This document shows, piece after piece, positions 32,400 through 41,316 of a DNA stretch of 64,000 nucleotides. The notes under the pieces are model-generated. The model saw only the letters and a list, made by a program, of their open reading frames with translations. It was not told the origin of the DNA and did not search any database. Source of the stretch: Lacunisphaera limnophila (GTDB lineage Bacteria; Verrucomicrobiota; Verrucomicrobiia; Opitutales; Opitutaceae); assembly GCF_001746835.1 (NCBI RefSeq), contig NZ_CP016094.1:620001-684000 (forward strand). Direction: 5' to 3'. A program made the position numbers and the translations under genes. Numbering within the stretch: position 1 is the first letter of the stretch; every line of letters begins with the position of its first letter.

Positions 32400-34508
32400 C
32401 TACCGCTTGATCCCCACGTAGTCGAGGTAAGCCGCCTGCGAGCGCGCCCGCCCGAGGAACTTCTCGACCGATTCGGCCACCTCGCGGGTGTTGCCCGCGG
32501 CGTAGATCTCGTCACGCAGGCGGTGCCCGACCGTCTCGTCGAAGAATCCACCGGGGGCCGCCCTGAAGATGCTGGCCATGTCGATGGCCATGACCTTCGA
32601 CCAGAGATAGCCATAGTAGCCCGCATCGTAGCCGGCGAGATGGCCGAAATTCGCGACGAACGCGGTGTCCGCCGCCGGCTCCAGGTAAACGCGGGCCGCT
32701 ACCGCGTCACTCAACGCCACGACATCGGCGGTCCACGCGTCATCGACGCTGAGCGTGTGCAGGCCGAGATCGATCAGGCCGAGGGAAAGCTGGCGGCGGG
32801 TCGCGAACCCTTCCGTTGCCTCGCGGGCCCGCACCATCGCCGCGATGGTCTCGGCCGGGATTTTATTCGCGGGGTCGCGATAGTCGGCGGCGAAGGTGTC
32901 GAGCACGGCCTTGTCCCACACCCAGTTTTCCAGCATCTGCGAGGGCGCCTCGACGAAGTCGCGCGGCACGCCCGAGTAGGTCTGGCTCTGGTACCGGGCG
33001 CGGCCGAGCAGGTTGTGCAGGACGTGGCCGAACTCGTGGAAGAGCGTCGTGACGTTGCCGTGCGAGAGCAGCGACGGCCGGTCGGCCGAGGGCGGCGGGA
33101 AATTGCAGAGCAGCACCGACACCGGCAGCTCGTAGCGCCCGTCGGACAGGTAACGGGCTGTCTTTTGCCGGAAATGCGCGAAGTGGTTGTATTTCCCCTC
33201 GCGCGGAAACATATCGAGGTAGAACGCGCCCTGCGGCTCGCCGGTGGTCGCGTCCGCGACGACATAAAGCTGCACGCCCGGTGCCCAGACGTAGGGCGCG
33301 CCCACCTCGGTGAACTTCAAGCCGAAGATGCGCTCGTAGATGGCCAGCATGCCCTGCAGCGTCGCCTCATAGGGGAAGAAGACCTTCAGCGACTCGGTGT
33401 CCACCGCATAGCGCTCCTTCAACAGCCGGTTGGTGTAGAAGCTCACGTCCCACGGGTCGAGTTTCGCTTCCGCCAGCCCGGTGTGCGCCGCCTTGAGTTC
33501 GCGCAGGGTTTCCTTCTCGGCATCGAACTTGGGCTGCAGGCCCGCCGTGAGTTCCTCCTCGAACTTCAGGGCGGTCGCGGCGTTACCCGACATGCGGGTC
33601 TCGGTGCGGAAGTCAGCCCAGTTAGCGTAGCCGAGGCGCTGGGCGATCTCGGCGCGCAGGGCGACGAGTTTGGCGAGCACCGGGATGTTCTTCTCCCGTG
33701 CGAGGCGGCTGCGCGCCAGGTGGACGGCACGGCGCGTCTCCGGGTTCGCGGCATTCTCGGCGATGGCCACGGTGTGGAAGGTGATCTGCGGCTGCACGCG
33801 GTAACGTCCGTCGGCCTGCCTCACGCCGGGGCTGTCGAGGAAGGTCTGCGGCACGCCCGCGAGCTCCTCCGCCGAGAAATCAAGCGGGGCGCGCGCCTGG
33901 TTGATGTTGAGCGAGAATTGCTGCTCCAACTCGCCCAGCCGCTTGCGCAGCTGCTCGACGCGGGTGCGCTCCACCGGCGGCAAAGCCAGGCCGGCGCGGC
34001 GGTAATCGCGCAGGGTATGGTCCATCAGCCGCTGCTGCTGCGCATCGAGCGCGGGCTTGGTGTCGGCCACGGCCTTGAGCGCGAGGTAGATGTCTTCGCG
34101 GTATTCGAGGGCGATGCCCCAGTTCTCGAGGCTGACTTCGGCCGCGCGGGCGGCGTCACGCAGGGCGGCATCGGGATTTGACTCGGCGATGGTCGAGATC
34201 TGGTTGGCGCAGGTCGCCACCGCGCTGGTGATGGTGTCCGCCGCCGCGAAGGTGCTGGCAAAGGTGGCCCGGGCTGGATCCTGCGCCACGAGCTTCGCAA
34301 AGGCGGCGTCCGCCTCCCGGATCGCGGCCTCGGTACGGGCCTTGATGGCGTCGGCCGTCAGCGGATAATCAGGCAGGCTCAGGATGTGGCCGGCCTTGGC
34401 GGCCCGCGCTTGGAAGTCGGCGAGCGGGGCGGGAGCGGCGAAAGCGACCGGAGGAGTAATGGCGGCCAGCAGCAGGGAGGACAGGAGCAAACGGAATGGA
34501 GTCGTCAT
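32400..34508 (-). CDS. M3 family metallopeptidase (oligopeptidase A/Dcp type), exported
   Basis: A 702-residue zinc peptidase with signal peptide (to about residue 25, PVAFAAP). The M3 zinc site is intact: H491EFGH495 (LFHEFGHVLH) with third ligand E520 (FVEAPSQMLENW), then the substrate-binding FGHLAGYDAGYYGYLWSKVMAIDM, typical of oligopeptidase A, Dcp and related enzymes. Such enzymes degrade short peptides; a signal peptide places this one in the periplasm, where Dcp-type dipeptidases of Xanthomonas and Bacteroidetes also occur. Length matches the family. It converges with the M28 aminopeptidase, so the two together could finish peptide digestion outside the cytoplasm. Confidence 0.93.
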   Translation of the reverse strand: MTTPFRLLLSSLLLAAITPPVAFAAPAPLADFQARAAKAGHILSLPDYPLTADAIKARTEAAIREADAAFAKLVAQDPARATFASTFAAADTITSAVATCANQISTIAESNPDAALRDAARAAEVSLENWGIALEYREDIYLALKAVADTKPALDAQQQRLMDHTLRDYRRAGLALPPVERTRVEQLRKRLGELEQQFSLNINQARAPLDFSAEELAGVPQTFLDSPGVRQADGRYRVQPQITFHTVAIAENAANPETRRAVHLARSRLAREKNIPVLAKLVALRAEIAQRLGYANWADFRTETRMSGNAATALKFEEELTAGLQPKFDAEKETLRELKAAHTGLAEAKLDPWDVSFYTNRLLKERYAVDTESLKVFFPYEATLQGMLAIYERIFGLKFTEVGAPYVWAPGVQLYVVADATTGEPQGAFYLDMFPREGKYNHFAHFRQKTARYLSDGRYELPVSVLLCNFPPPSADRPSLLSHGNVTTLFHEFGHVLHNLLGRARYQSQTYSGVPRDFVEAPSQMLENWVWDKAVLDTFAADYRDPANKIPAETIAAMVRAREATEGFATRRQLSLGLIDLGLHTLSVDDAWTADVVALSDAVAARVYLEPAADTAFVANFGHLAGYDAGYYGYLWSKVMAIDMASIFRAAPGGFFDETVGHRLRDEIYAAGNTREVAESVEKFLGRARSQAAYLDYVGIKR

Positions 34509-34569
34509 ACGATGATCGATCTCGCTTATGACCTGACCCCACCGAACAGCCAGCCCCGAAACCGCGCCC

Positions 34570-34896
34570 TCAGGCGGCCATTTCCTTCAGTTCCCGCTCC
34601 AGGACGGCTTGCAGCCGCTTCGCCGACACGCGCAGCCGGAGCACGGTGCGCAAGAATCCGCGGTTATGCGGGTGGTAGTGATACTCGATCGCCTCGTTGC
34701 GGTACTCCTTCCATACTCGCAGGTCGCCCACGCACCGCACAAATTCGTAATCGGGCGAGGTGTACGCGCGATTCATGCCCAGCAACCAATAGAACGGCCG
34801 GGCCTGCCAATGCAGGCTGCGGTGGACGAGCTCATGCTCGAAGGCGTGGGTGGAAATCCCGCGGCGCTCGCAATACAGTTCGCGAAAAGTTTTCAT
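34570..34896 (-). CDS. Small hypothetical protein, His/Arg-rich
   Basis: A 108-residue soluble protein, basic and aromatic (MKTFRELYCERRGISTHAF..., RSLHWQARPFYWLLGMNR, EYHYHPHNRGFLR, ending LERELKEMAA). The ATG at 34896 is preferred; an in-frame ATG nine codons upstream exists. No family recognised, no signal peptide. It is kept because it fills its space, ends cleanly and has normal codon bias. The C-terminal helix (about 80-108) is predicted coiled. It sits between the M3 peptidase and tRNA-Ser on the same strand. Confidence 0.5.
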   Translation of the reverse strand: MKTFRELYCERRGISTHAFEHELVHRSLHWQARPFYWLLGMNRAYTSPDYEFVRCVGDLRVWKEYRNEAIEYHYHPHNRGFLRTVLRLRVSAKRLQAVLERELKEMAA

Positions 34897-35047
34897 GGCC
34901 CGATCACGTGGAGGAGCAGACACCCTGCCATTTTGCCCAATCTGTTGGCAAGAATGGAGAATGGGCCGCCCTCATGCCGGGTTTTGCATCAATGCGGCCC
35001 GCGGAAAAAAGCTCGAACGGCGGAAGGATCTTGCGCGGCATCGCAAG

Positions 35048-35135
35048 TGGCGGAGGGGGAGGGATTCGAACCCCCGGGACCTTGCGGCCCACCTGATTTC
35101 GAGTCAGGCGCGATCGACCACTCTGCCACCCCTCC
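35048..35135 (-). tRNA. tRNA-Ser (anticodon CGA)
   Basis: An 88-nt class II tRNA with encoded CCA (35050-35048) and discriminator G. The acceptor stem pairs perfectly over 7 bp (GGAGGGG/CCCCTCC); the anticodon stem CTGA/TCAG encloses loop CTCGAAA, anticodon CGA for the codon UCG; a long variable arm (GTGGGCCGCAAGGTCCC) and a TTCGAAT loop are typical of tRNA-Ser. Confidence 0.95.
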
Positions 35136-35209
35136 GGAACAAGAGGGGCGAACGTAGGCCCCCGCCCCCAAAACGGAAGCCGAAATTTTCACCGGCACCC
35201 GCGTAAAAA

Positions 35210-35617
35210 TCAGACGTTCTCGTCCTCGGTGGCATCCAGCGGGCGCCGGTTGGCCGGCAGGTGCTGCGGGAAGAAGCTGTAATAAAGCATCAACTGCCAA
35301 CTCCGGGAGGACCGGTAGAGCAACATCGGCACGACCAGCGAGCCGCCGATGGCCAGACCCACGGCCAGCCGGCCACCCAGCCACCCGGCATACCAGGCGA
35401 GCAACACCGGGATCAGAAATCCCACCAGGGTGACTCCATAGTTGAGCGACATCGCGCCGAGAAAAAAGCCGTCGTCCTTCTCGAATTTCAACCGACAGTC
35501 CGGACACTCGCGGTTGAGCTCGAACAACGTGCCCGCCTTGAAGAGCTGCCGCCCGCCGCAATTGGGGCAGCGGTGGGTGAGCCCGCGGGTGATGATCAGG
35601 CCGTGCGTGACTTTCAT
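35210..35617 (-). CDS. DUF983 family membrane protein with zinc-ribbon motif
   Basis: A 135-residue protein. Two CxxC pairs (CPNCGG at about 17 and CPDC at about 38) form a small zinc ribbon, followed by KFEKDDGFFLGAMSLNYG, the signature of DUF983, and two membrane helices (about 60-78 and 84-101). DUF983 proteins are uncharacterised; some lie near cytochrome oxidase genes. It starts at 35617 with no Shine-Dalgarno sequence and is preceded on the same strand by the tsf-rpsB unit, from which it is separated by a strong terminator. Confidence 0.9.
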   Translation of the reverse strand: MKVTHGLIITRGLTHRCPNCGGRQLFKAGTLFELNRECPDCRLKFEKDDGFFLGAMSLNYGVTLVGFLIPVLLAWYAGWLGGRLAVGLAIGGSLVVPMLLYRSSRSWQLMLYYSFFPQHLPANRRPLDATEDENV

Positions 35618-35709
35618 GGAGGCAGGTTAGCGCCTCGGCCGGAAAGCGAAAGCCTGCTCTGGAACTTAGACCGATATCCCATAGGCCCTATAAGTCCTAT
35701 AGGCCCCAT

Positions 35710-35737
35710 AAAAAAGGCGCCCCGTTGCCGGGGCGCC
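35710..35737 (-). terminator. Intrinsic terminator after tsf
   Basis: Perfect 8-bp stem (GGCGCCCC/GGGGCGCC, 35737-35716 on the minus strand) with a 6-base loop, followed by six T residues (35715-35710). It lies about 26 bp downstream of the tsf stop. Confidence 0.92.
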
Positions 35738-35762
35738 TGAAGGTGATGATGCCGTCGTCGCC

Positions 35763-36359
35763 TTAGGCGCCGAGCTGGAAGCGGACAAACCGGCGGATCG
35801 AGATGTTCTCGCCGAGCTTGCCGACCTTCTCGGACAGGATGTCCTTGATGGTCTTCTTGCCTTCGGGATCCTTCACGAACGGCTGGTCGAGCAGGCAGAC
35901 CTGCGAGTAGTACTTCTCGAGCTTGCCCTCGACGATCTTCTGCACGGCGGCCGGCGGCTTGCCCGCCATCTGCGCCGTGGCGATTTCACGCTCCTTGGCC
36001 AGATCGGCCTCGGGCACGTCCTCGCGGCGCACCACGGTGGGGGCGGCGGCGGCGATCTGCAGGCTCACGTCCTGGCAGAGCGCCTTGAAGTCATCGTTGC
36101 GGGCCACGAAGTCGGTCTCGCAGTTGATCTCGACGAGCACGCCGACCTTGCCGCCGACGTGGATGTAGGAATGGACGAGTCCTTCCTTGGTCGCACGGCT
36201 GGCGAGCTTGTCGATCTTGTTGCCCAGCTTCTTGCGGAGGATCGTGGTGGCCTCCTCAATGTTGCCCTGGGCCTCATCGAGGGCCTTCTTGACGTCGAGC
36301 AGACCGGCTCCGGTTTTCTCCCGGAGCTCGCTGATCATGGAGGTGGTGACAGTAGCCAT
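35763..36359 (-). CDS. tsf: Translation elongation factor Ts
   Basis: A 198-residue short-form EF-Ts, which exchanges GDP for GTP on EF-Tu. The N-terminal UBA-like domain (SMISELREKTGAGLLDVKKALDEAQGNIEEATTILR) is complete, followed by the core with TDFVARND, the EF-Tu contact motif. It lacks the long second core subdomain of E. coli EF-Ts (283 aa) but matches short forms in other phyla. It follows rpsB by about 20 bp on the same strand, the standard order rpsB-tsf. No Shine-Dalgarno is seen before the ATG. Confidence 0.96.
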   Translation of the reverse strand: MATVTTSMISELREKTGAGLLDVKKALDEAQGNIEEATTILRKKLGNKIDKLASRATKEGLVHSYIHVGGKVGVLVEINCETDFVARNDDFKALCQDVSLQIAAAAPTVVRREDVPEADLAKEREIATAQMAGKPPAAVQKIVEGKLEKYYSQVCLLDQPFVKDPEGKKTIKDILSEKVGKLGENISIRRFVRFQLGA

Positions 36360-36379
36360 AGTGGGTGATGCTTCGGCGA

Positions 36380-37243
36380 TCAGACCTCGTCGGTGGTGAC
36401 GGCGGCCTTGTTGGCGCCGCTGGTGCGGGCCGGGCGCTTCTTGGCGACGGGCTTCTCCTCCACGACGTCCTTCAGGCCGGCGGGGATGACCACCTTGTCG
36501 AGGTCAACTTCGCCGGTGGCGCTGGCCGCGGCGGTCTCGGCCGGGGTGGCGCGGCGGGTCTCGCGGTGGGCGAGGCCGGCCTGGATGGCGGCGACGATCG
36601 TCTCGATGATGATGCGCACCGACTTGGCGGCGTCATCGTTGCCCGGGATCGGGTGCGTGAGCTGGGTCGGGTCGGAATTCGTGTCCACCAGGCCGATGGA
36701 GGGGATGCCGACGCGCTTGGCCTCGGCCACCGCGATCTCCTCGTAGTTGGTGTCGATCACGAACATCGCGCGCGGCAGGGCGGTGAGGCCGATGATGCCG
36801 TCGAAATTGCGGGTCATGCGGGCCATCTCGCGGCGGATGGCGGACTCCTCCTTGGAGGAGAACTTGCCGAGCTCGCCGCTGGCATCCATCGCCTGGTACT
36901 TCTTGTACTTGGCGAGGGACTTCTTGATGGTCTCGAAATTGGTGAGCGTGCCGCCCATCCAGCGGGTGGTGACGTAGGGCATGCCGGTCGCGGCGGCGGC
37001 CTCGCGGATCATCTCCTGGGCCTGGCGCTTCGTGCCGACCAGCAGGATGTCGTCACCGTGGGCGACGAGGTTCTCGACGAACACGCAGGCTTTTTCCAGC
37101 GCGGCGTGCGTCTTCTCGAGGTCGATGATGGAAATGCCCTGACGGTGGTCGAAGATGTAGGGCTTGGAGCGCGGATTCCAACGCTTGGTCTGGTGACCGA
37201 GGTGGACGCCGGCATCGAGGAGGTCTTTGGGAGTTACGTTCAT
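36380..37243 (-). CDS. rpsB: Ribosomal protein S2
   Basis: A 287-residue protein of the small ribosomal subunit. Family signatures are complete: [56 protein letters not shown], and [43 protein letters not shown]. The C-terminus has about 45 extra residues, rich in Ala, Thr and Lys ([13 protein letters not shown] ... [13 protein letters not shown]), beyond the usual ~240. It is the first gene of the rpsB-tsf unit. No promoter was recognised with confidence in the 260 bp upstream, which also serves the divergent sugar ABC operon. Confidence 0.97.
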   Translation of the reverse strand: MNVTPKDLLDAGVHLGHQTKRWNPRSKPYIFDHRQGISIIDLEKTHAALEKACVFVENLVAHGDDILLVGTKRQAQEMIREAAAATGMPYVTTRWMGGTLTNFETIKKSLAKYKKYQAMDASGELGKFSSKEESAIRREMARMTRNFDGIIGLTALPRAMFVIDTNYEEIAVAEAKRVGIPSIGLVDTNSDPTQLTHPIPGNDDAAKSVRIIIETIVAAIQAGLAHRETRRATPAETAAASATGEVDLDKVVIPAGLKDVVEEKPVAKKRPARTSGANKAAVTTDEV

Positions 37244-37400
37244 GTGGATCTATGTCGTGACGAGACACAGGTCGGCCAACTGGGCCGCCTTGCGATCGTT
37301 ACTGTCGTTTAGGTTGATGGATTAAGGTACAGGAAGGGCTGAAAACAGAGATAGGCCGGGCCCTTGGCAAGGCGATTCTCGGGGGCCGGGCGCCGGCTGG

Positions 37401-37427
37401 CTAAATGGCATGCCGACTGGCATTTAG
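37401..37427. promoter_or_regulatory. Palindrome upstream of the sugar ABC operon, possible operator
   Basis: Perfect 7-bp arms CTAAATG (37401-37407) and CATTTAG (37421-37427) with a 13-bp spacer, about 80 bp before the permease start. A -10-like TGTAAT at 37442-37447 would place a weak -35 inside the right arm, so a repressor bound here would block it. The size suits a LacI/GntR-type dimer. The rest of 37244-37505 shows nothing else. Confidence 0.4.
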
Positions 37428-37505
37428 ACTGTCCTAGACCGTGTAATGGTTTGACGCGACGCGGCCCAACCGGTGAATTCCCGCTGGTCCCCGGCTCCTA
37501 CCCCC

Positions 37506-38624
37506 ATGTTATCGCCCCTGCGCACTCTCTTCCGTTTCCAAGAAAGCGGCCTGCTGCTGGTCATTGTGGCGCTGGGCGTGTTGCTCACGGCCTTCAGCGG
37601 CACGGTCCGCACCCCCGTTTTCGAACTCGGCCCCGATGGCGCCCGGCAGCGGGTCTTCACCACCAATGACGCCGGCGAACGCCTGCCGGCCTTCATCGAG
37701 AAAAACAAGTTCCTCAACGCCCAGAACCTCGCCCAGCTCGCCAAGGACACCAGCTTCATCGCCATCATGGCGGTCGGCATGTCCATCGTGATCATCGCCG
37801 GCGGCATCGACCTCTCCGTCGGTTCCATCTACGCCCTCGCCTCGGTCCTCGGCGCCCTCGCCTTCCAGCACTTCGGCCCCACCGGCGCGGCGGCCGGCAC
37901 CGCCCCTTGGCTGGCCGTCTCCCTCGGGGCCCTCGCCTGCGTGGGCACCGCCTCGGCCTGCGGCCTGATCAATGGCAGCCTCATCGTCGCCCTGCGCGTC
38001 CACCCCTTCATCATTACCCTCGGGGCCATGGCCATCCTCCGTGGCATCGCCTTCGTCGTTACCAAGGGCCAGTCGGTCGGCGGATTTCCGCCCCTCTTCC
38101 GCGAGATGGTCCGCTGGGAAACCGCCGGCGGCCTCAGTCTCGTGCCCCTCGGCGTCATGATCGTGGTGCTCATCCTCGGCTGGATCTTCCTCTCCCGCCT
38201 CGCCGCCGGCCGCCGCGTGTACGCCGTCGGCGGCAACGAGCTCGCCTCCCGCTTCAGCGGCATCCGCGTCGAACGCGTGAAGCTCGGGGTCTACCTGCTC
38301 TCCGGCCTCACCGCCGGCATCGCCGCCCTCATCGCCCTCGGCTACTATGGCAGCGCCAGCTCGGGTGACGGCCAGGGCTACGAGCTCAATGTCATCGCCG
38401 CCGCCGTCGTCGGCGGCGCCAGCCTCACCGGCGGCCGCGGCACCGCCCTCGGCGCCGTGCTCGGGGCGCTCATCATCCAGATGATCTCCAGCGGCATCGT
38501 CATCCTCGGCATCGACCAGAACTACAGCCAGATCATCATCGGCACCGTCGTCATCGCCGCCGTGGTCCTCGACAACTTCAACACCTGGCTCGCCAAGCGC
38601 CGCCTCACCGCCAAGGCCGGGTGA
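37506..38624 (+). CDS. Sugar ABC transporter permease (RbsC type)
   Basis: A 372-residue inner membrane permease of the ribose/xylose/galactose branch (BPD_transp_2): about ten helices, with the signatures MAVGMSIVIIAGGIDLSVGSIYALASVLGAL, GLINGSLIVALRVHPFIITLGAMAILRGIA, and AAAVVGGASLTGGRGTALGAVLGALIIQMI. The ATG at 37506 is chosen over a GTG at 37473. A periplasmic loop of about 55 residues after helix 1 (TVRTPVFELGPDGARQRVFTTNDAGERLPAFIEKN) is longer than in E. coli RbsC. It heads an operon of permease, binding protein and ATPase, an order different from rbsACB. Confidence 0.93.
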   Translation: MLSPLRTLFRFQESGLLLVIVALGVLLTAFSGTVRTPVFELGPDGARQRVFTTNDAGERLPAFIEKNKFLNAQNLAQLAKDTSFIAIMAVGMSIVIIAGGIDLSVGSIYALASVLGALAFQHFGPTGAAAGTAPWLAVSLGALACVGTASACGLINGSLIVALRVHPFIITLGAMAILRGIAFVVTKGQSVGGFPPLFREMVRWETAGGLSLVPLGVMIVVLILGWIFLSRLAAGRRVYAVGGNELASRFSGIRVERVKLGVYLLSGLTAGIAALIALGYYGSASSGDGQGYELNVIAAAVVGGASLTGGRGTALGAVLGALIIQMISSGIVILGIDQNYSQIIIGTVVIAAVVLDNFNTWLAKRRLTAKAG

Positions 38625-38626
38625 TC

Positions 38627-38727
38627 TTAACCGCGAAGGACGTAAATTCACGCCCAGGATCCGAACCCAGCCCGCCGCGCCCTGTCCCCCTTTCTGCTTC
38701 GCACTCCTTCGCCCCCTTCGCCGTTAA
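38627..38727. repeat. Imperfect inverted repeat between permease and binding-protein genes
   Basis: The ends TTAACCGCGAAGG (38627-38639) and the complement of TTAACGGCGAAGG (38715-38727) pair with one mismatch; inside, further GCGAAGG-like units occur. It is placed in the 137-bp gap of the ABC operon and resembles the dispersed GCGAAGG-type repeats of Verrucomicrobia, as I recall them. Confidence 0.5.
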
Positions 38728-38761
38728 CCTCCCCACCCTCTTCCACAACCCCCCATACCTC

Positions 38762-39712
38762 ATGAAACGCCTGCTCCTCCTCACCGCCTCCCTGGCCCTC
38801 GCCCTCACCGGCAGCGCCGCCCCCCGCGAACTCGTGATCGGCCTCGTCGCCAAGTCCCAGGGCAACCCCGTCTTCCAGGCCGCCCGCGTCGGCGCCGAGG
38901 ACGCCGCCAAGGAACTCAGCGCCAAGCACAAGATGAACATCCGCATCGACTGGCGCACCCCCAACGAGGAGGACGCCCAGAAGCAGGCCGAGGCCATCGA
39001 GCAACTCGTGCTCGCCGGCGCCGAGGGTATCGCCGTCTCCTGCTCCGACGCCAACAAGCTCACCGACGCCATCAACCGCGCCGTCGACAACGGCGTCCCC
39101 GTCGCGACTTTCGACTCCGACGCCCCCGCCTCCAAGCGCTTCGTCACCTACGGGGTCGATGACATCGATTGCGGCCGGCAGACCATGGAGGAACTCGCCA
39201 AGGTCATGGGCGGCAAGGGCATCATCGCCGTCCTCGCCGGCAACCAGAACGCCCCCAACCTCCAGCAGCGCGTGCAGGGCGTCCGCGAGGTCGCCGCCAA
39301 GTTCCCCGGCATCACCATCCGCGACGTCTACTACCACAAGGAAACCCCGCAGGACGCCGCCGCCAAGGTCGAGCAGGTCATGCAAGCCAACCCCGACATC
39401 ACCGGCTGGGCCATGATCGGCGGCTGGCCGCTCTTCACCGAGAACGCCCTGAAATGGCAGCCCGGCACCGTGCAGTGCGTCTCCGTCGACGCCCTCCCCG
39501 CGCAGCTCGCCTACATCCGCAGCGGCCACGTCCCCGTCCTCCTCGCCCAGCAGTGCTACGCCTGGGGCCACCGCTCCGTCGAGCTCCTCATCGAGAAGAT
39601 CGTCGAGAAGAAGAATCCCCCCGCCGTGAAGGAGGTCAGCGCCCTGATCCCCGTCACCAAGGACACCGTCGACGAATTCGCCAAGAACTGGACCAAGTGG
39701 CTGCCGAACTGA
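38762..39712 (+). CDS. Periplasmic sugar-binding protein (RbsB type)
   Basis: A 316-residue protein: signal peptide (MKRLLLLTASLALALTGSAA), then the periplasmic-binding-protein-4 fold (LVIGLVAKSQGNPVFQAARVGAEDAAKEL, QAEAIEQLVLAGAEGIAVSCSD, NRAVDNGVPVATFDSDAP, VTYGVDDIDCGRQTMEELAKVMGGKGIIAVLAG). This is the ribose/allose/galactose-like class and supplies the ligand to the permease. The exact sugar cannot be read; an epimerase at the operon end suggests an aldose that exists as anomers. The ATG at 38762 begins the signal peptide. Confidence 0.93.
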   Translation: MKRLLLLTASLALALTGSAAPRELVIGLVAKSQGNPVFQAARVGAEDAAKELSAKHKMNIRIDWRTPNEEDAQKQAEAIEQLVLAGAEGIAVSCSDANKLTDAINRAVDNGVPVATFDSDAPASKRFVTYGVDDIDCGRQTMEELAKVMGGKGIIAVLAGNQNAPNLQQRVQGVREVAAKFPGITIRDVYYHKETPQDAAAKVEQVMQANPDITGWAMIGGWPLFTENALKWQPGTVQCVSVDALPAQLAYIRSGHVPVLLAQQCYAWGHRSVELLIEKIVEKKNPPAVKEVSALIPVTKDTVDEFAKNWTKWLPN

Positions 39713-39720
39713 TTTCCGAA

Positions 39721-39802
39721 GTAGCGAGTAGCGAGCATCGAGGAGTGAGCATTACGCTGCGCTGACTCTTCTGCTCGCTCCTCACTACCCGCTACTCGCT
39801 CC
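39721..39802. repeat. REP-like palindrome (30-bp arms) before the ABC ATPase gene
   Basis: Arms 39721-39750 and 39773-39802 pair at 24 of 30 positions around a 22-base loop. The arms are made of AGCGAGTAGCG- and GAGGAGTGAGC-like units. It fills almost the whole 97-bp gap between binding protein and ATPase genes, so its hairpin could reduce read-through or stabilise the upstream mRNA. Confidence 0.7.
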
Positions 39803-39809
39803 TTCCTCC

Positions 39810-41300
39810 GTGCCCTTCCTCGAATTCAGCGGGATTACCAAGCGCTTCCCCGGCGTGCTCGCGCTCGACGGGGTCGGCTTCACCGTGGAAAAGGGCACCT
39901 GCCACGCCCTCATCGGCGAGAACGGCGCGGGCAAGAGCACGCTCGGCAAGATCCTCGCCGGCGTGCACACCGCCGACGGCGGCGAGATCCGTCTCGACGG
40001 CCGCGCCATCGCCCCGACCGACCCGCTCGACGCCCGCGGGCTCGGCATCGCGATGGTGCACCAGGAACTCGCGTTCTGCCCCAACCTGAGCGTCGCCGAG
40101 AACCTCTGCCTCGGCGACCTGCCCCGCCGCGCCGGCTTCGTGCAGCGCGGCGAGCTCCGCGCCCGCGCCGCGGCCATGCTCGCCACCATCGGCGCCGACA
40201 TCGACCCCGCCGCCATCATCGGCACCCTCTCCACCGGCCGCGAACAGCTCGTGCAGATCGCCGCCGCCGTCGGCACCGGCGCCAAGGTCATCGTCATGGA
40301 CGAGCCCACCAGCTCCCTCTCCGCCGCCGAGACCGCCGACCTCTTCAAGCTCGTGCGCGACCTGAAAGCCCGCGGCATCACGCTCATCTACGTCTCCCAC
40401 CGTATTGAGGAACTCTTTGCCCTCTGTGACAACATCACCGTCCTGCGCGACGGCAAACACGTCGCCACCGAGAAGATCGCTGAAACCACCCCGCACCGCG
40501 TCGTCACCCAGATGATCGGCCGCGAGCTGCTCATCGCCACGCCGAATCACCTCGCCCGCGAACCCGGCGCCGAGCGCCTGCGCGTGGAGTCCCTTTCCTC
40601 CCCCGGACAATTTTCAGATATCAACCTCACCGTCCGCGCGGGCGAGATCGTCGGCCTCGCCGGCATCGTCGGCGCCGGCCGCAGCGAGACGGTGCAGGCC
40701 ATCATGGGCCTCGACCCCGCGGCCACCGGTACGATCACCGTCGATGGCAAGCTCCTCCGCCCCGGCTCGATCGACGCCGCGCTCGCCGTCGGCGTCGGCC
40801 TCGTGCCCGAGGACCGCAAGCGCCAGGGCCTCGTGCTCGGCCTCAACTGCCGCGAGAACACCGCCCTCGCCACCCTGCCCGCCCTGTCGCGCTTCGGCTG
40901 GGTCAACCGCGGCGCCGAGCACACGCTCACCCAGCGCTACAGCCAGCGCCTGCGGGTGAAGGCTCCTTCCCTCGAATCCATCACCGCCGGCCTCAGCGGC
41001 GGCAACCAGCAGAAGATCGCCCTCGCGAAGTGGCTGGCCCGCTCCTGCGACGTCCTCCTGATCGACGAGCCCACGCGCGGCGTCGATGTCGGCGCCAAGG
41101 CCGAGATCTACCAGCTCCTCGACGAACTCGCCTGCGAGGGCAAGGCCCTGCTCGTCGTCTCCTCCGAGCTGCCCGAGCTCATCGGCCTCTGCCGCCGCAT
41201 CCTCGTGATGCGCAACGGCAGCCTCGCCGGCGAAGTCGCCCGCGCCGACTTCAGCGAAGCCGCCCTCATGCGCCTGATGGCCGGCGTCGCCGCCGCCTGA
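39810..41300 (+). CDS. Sugar ABC transporter ATP-binding protein (RbsA/XylG type)
   Basis: A 496-residue tandem ATPase. The first half has Walker A GENGAGKST, signature LSTGREQLVQIA and Walker B VIVMDEPTSSLS; the second half has the degenerate P-loop GIVGAGRSE, LSGGNQQKIALAKWLA and LLIDEPTRGVDVGAK, the typical double-ATPase layout of CUT2 importers. It energises the permease at 37506 and is fed by the binding protein at 38762. GTG start at 39810, directly before MPFLEFSGITKRFPGVLALDG. Followed by the epimerase after 16 bp, so in one operon. Confidence 0.95.
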   Translation: MPFLEFSGITKRFPGVLALDGVGFTVEKGTCHALIGENGAGKSTLGKILAGVHTADGGEIRLDGRAIAPTDPLDARGLGIAMVHQELAFCPNLSVAENLCLGDLPRRAGFVQRGELRARAAAMLATIGADIDPAAIIGTLSTGREQLVQIAAAVGTGAKVIVMDEPTSSLSAAETADLFKLVRDLKARGITLIYVSHRIEELFALCDNITVLRDGKHVATEKIAETTPHRVVTQMIGRELLIATPNHLAREPGAERLRVESLSSPGQFSDINLTVRAGEIVGLAGIVGAGRSETVQAIMGLDPAATGTITVDGKLLRPGSIDAALAVGVGLVPEDRKRQGLVLGLNCRENTALATLPALSRFGWVNRGAEHTLTQRYSQRLRVKAPSLESITAGLSGGNQQKIALAKWLARSCDVLLIDEPTRGVDVGAKAEIYQLLDELACEGKALLVVSSELPELIGLCRRILVMRNGSLAGEVARADFSEAALMRLMAGVAAA

Positions 41301-41316
41301 TTTCCTGCTCCTCGCC

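Noticed and set aside
37244-37400. Ribosomal-protein leader regulating rpsB
   Set aside because: No known S2 leader structure or convincing promoter could be recognised by eye.
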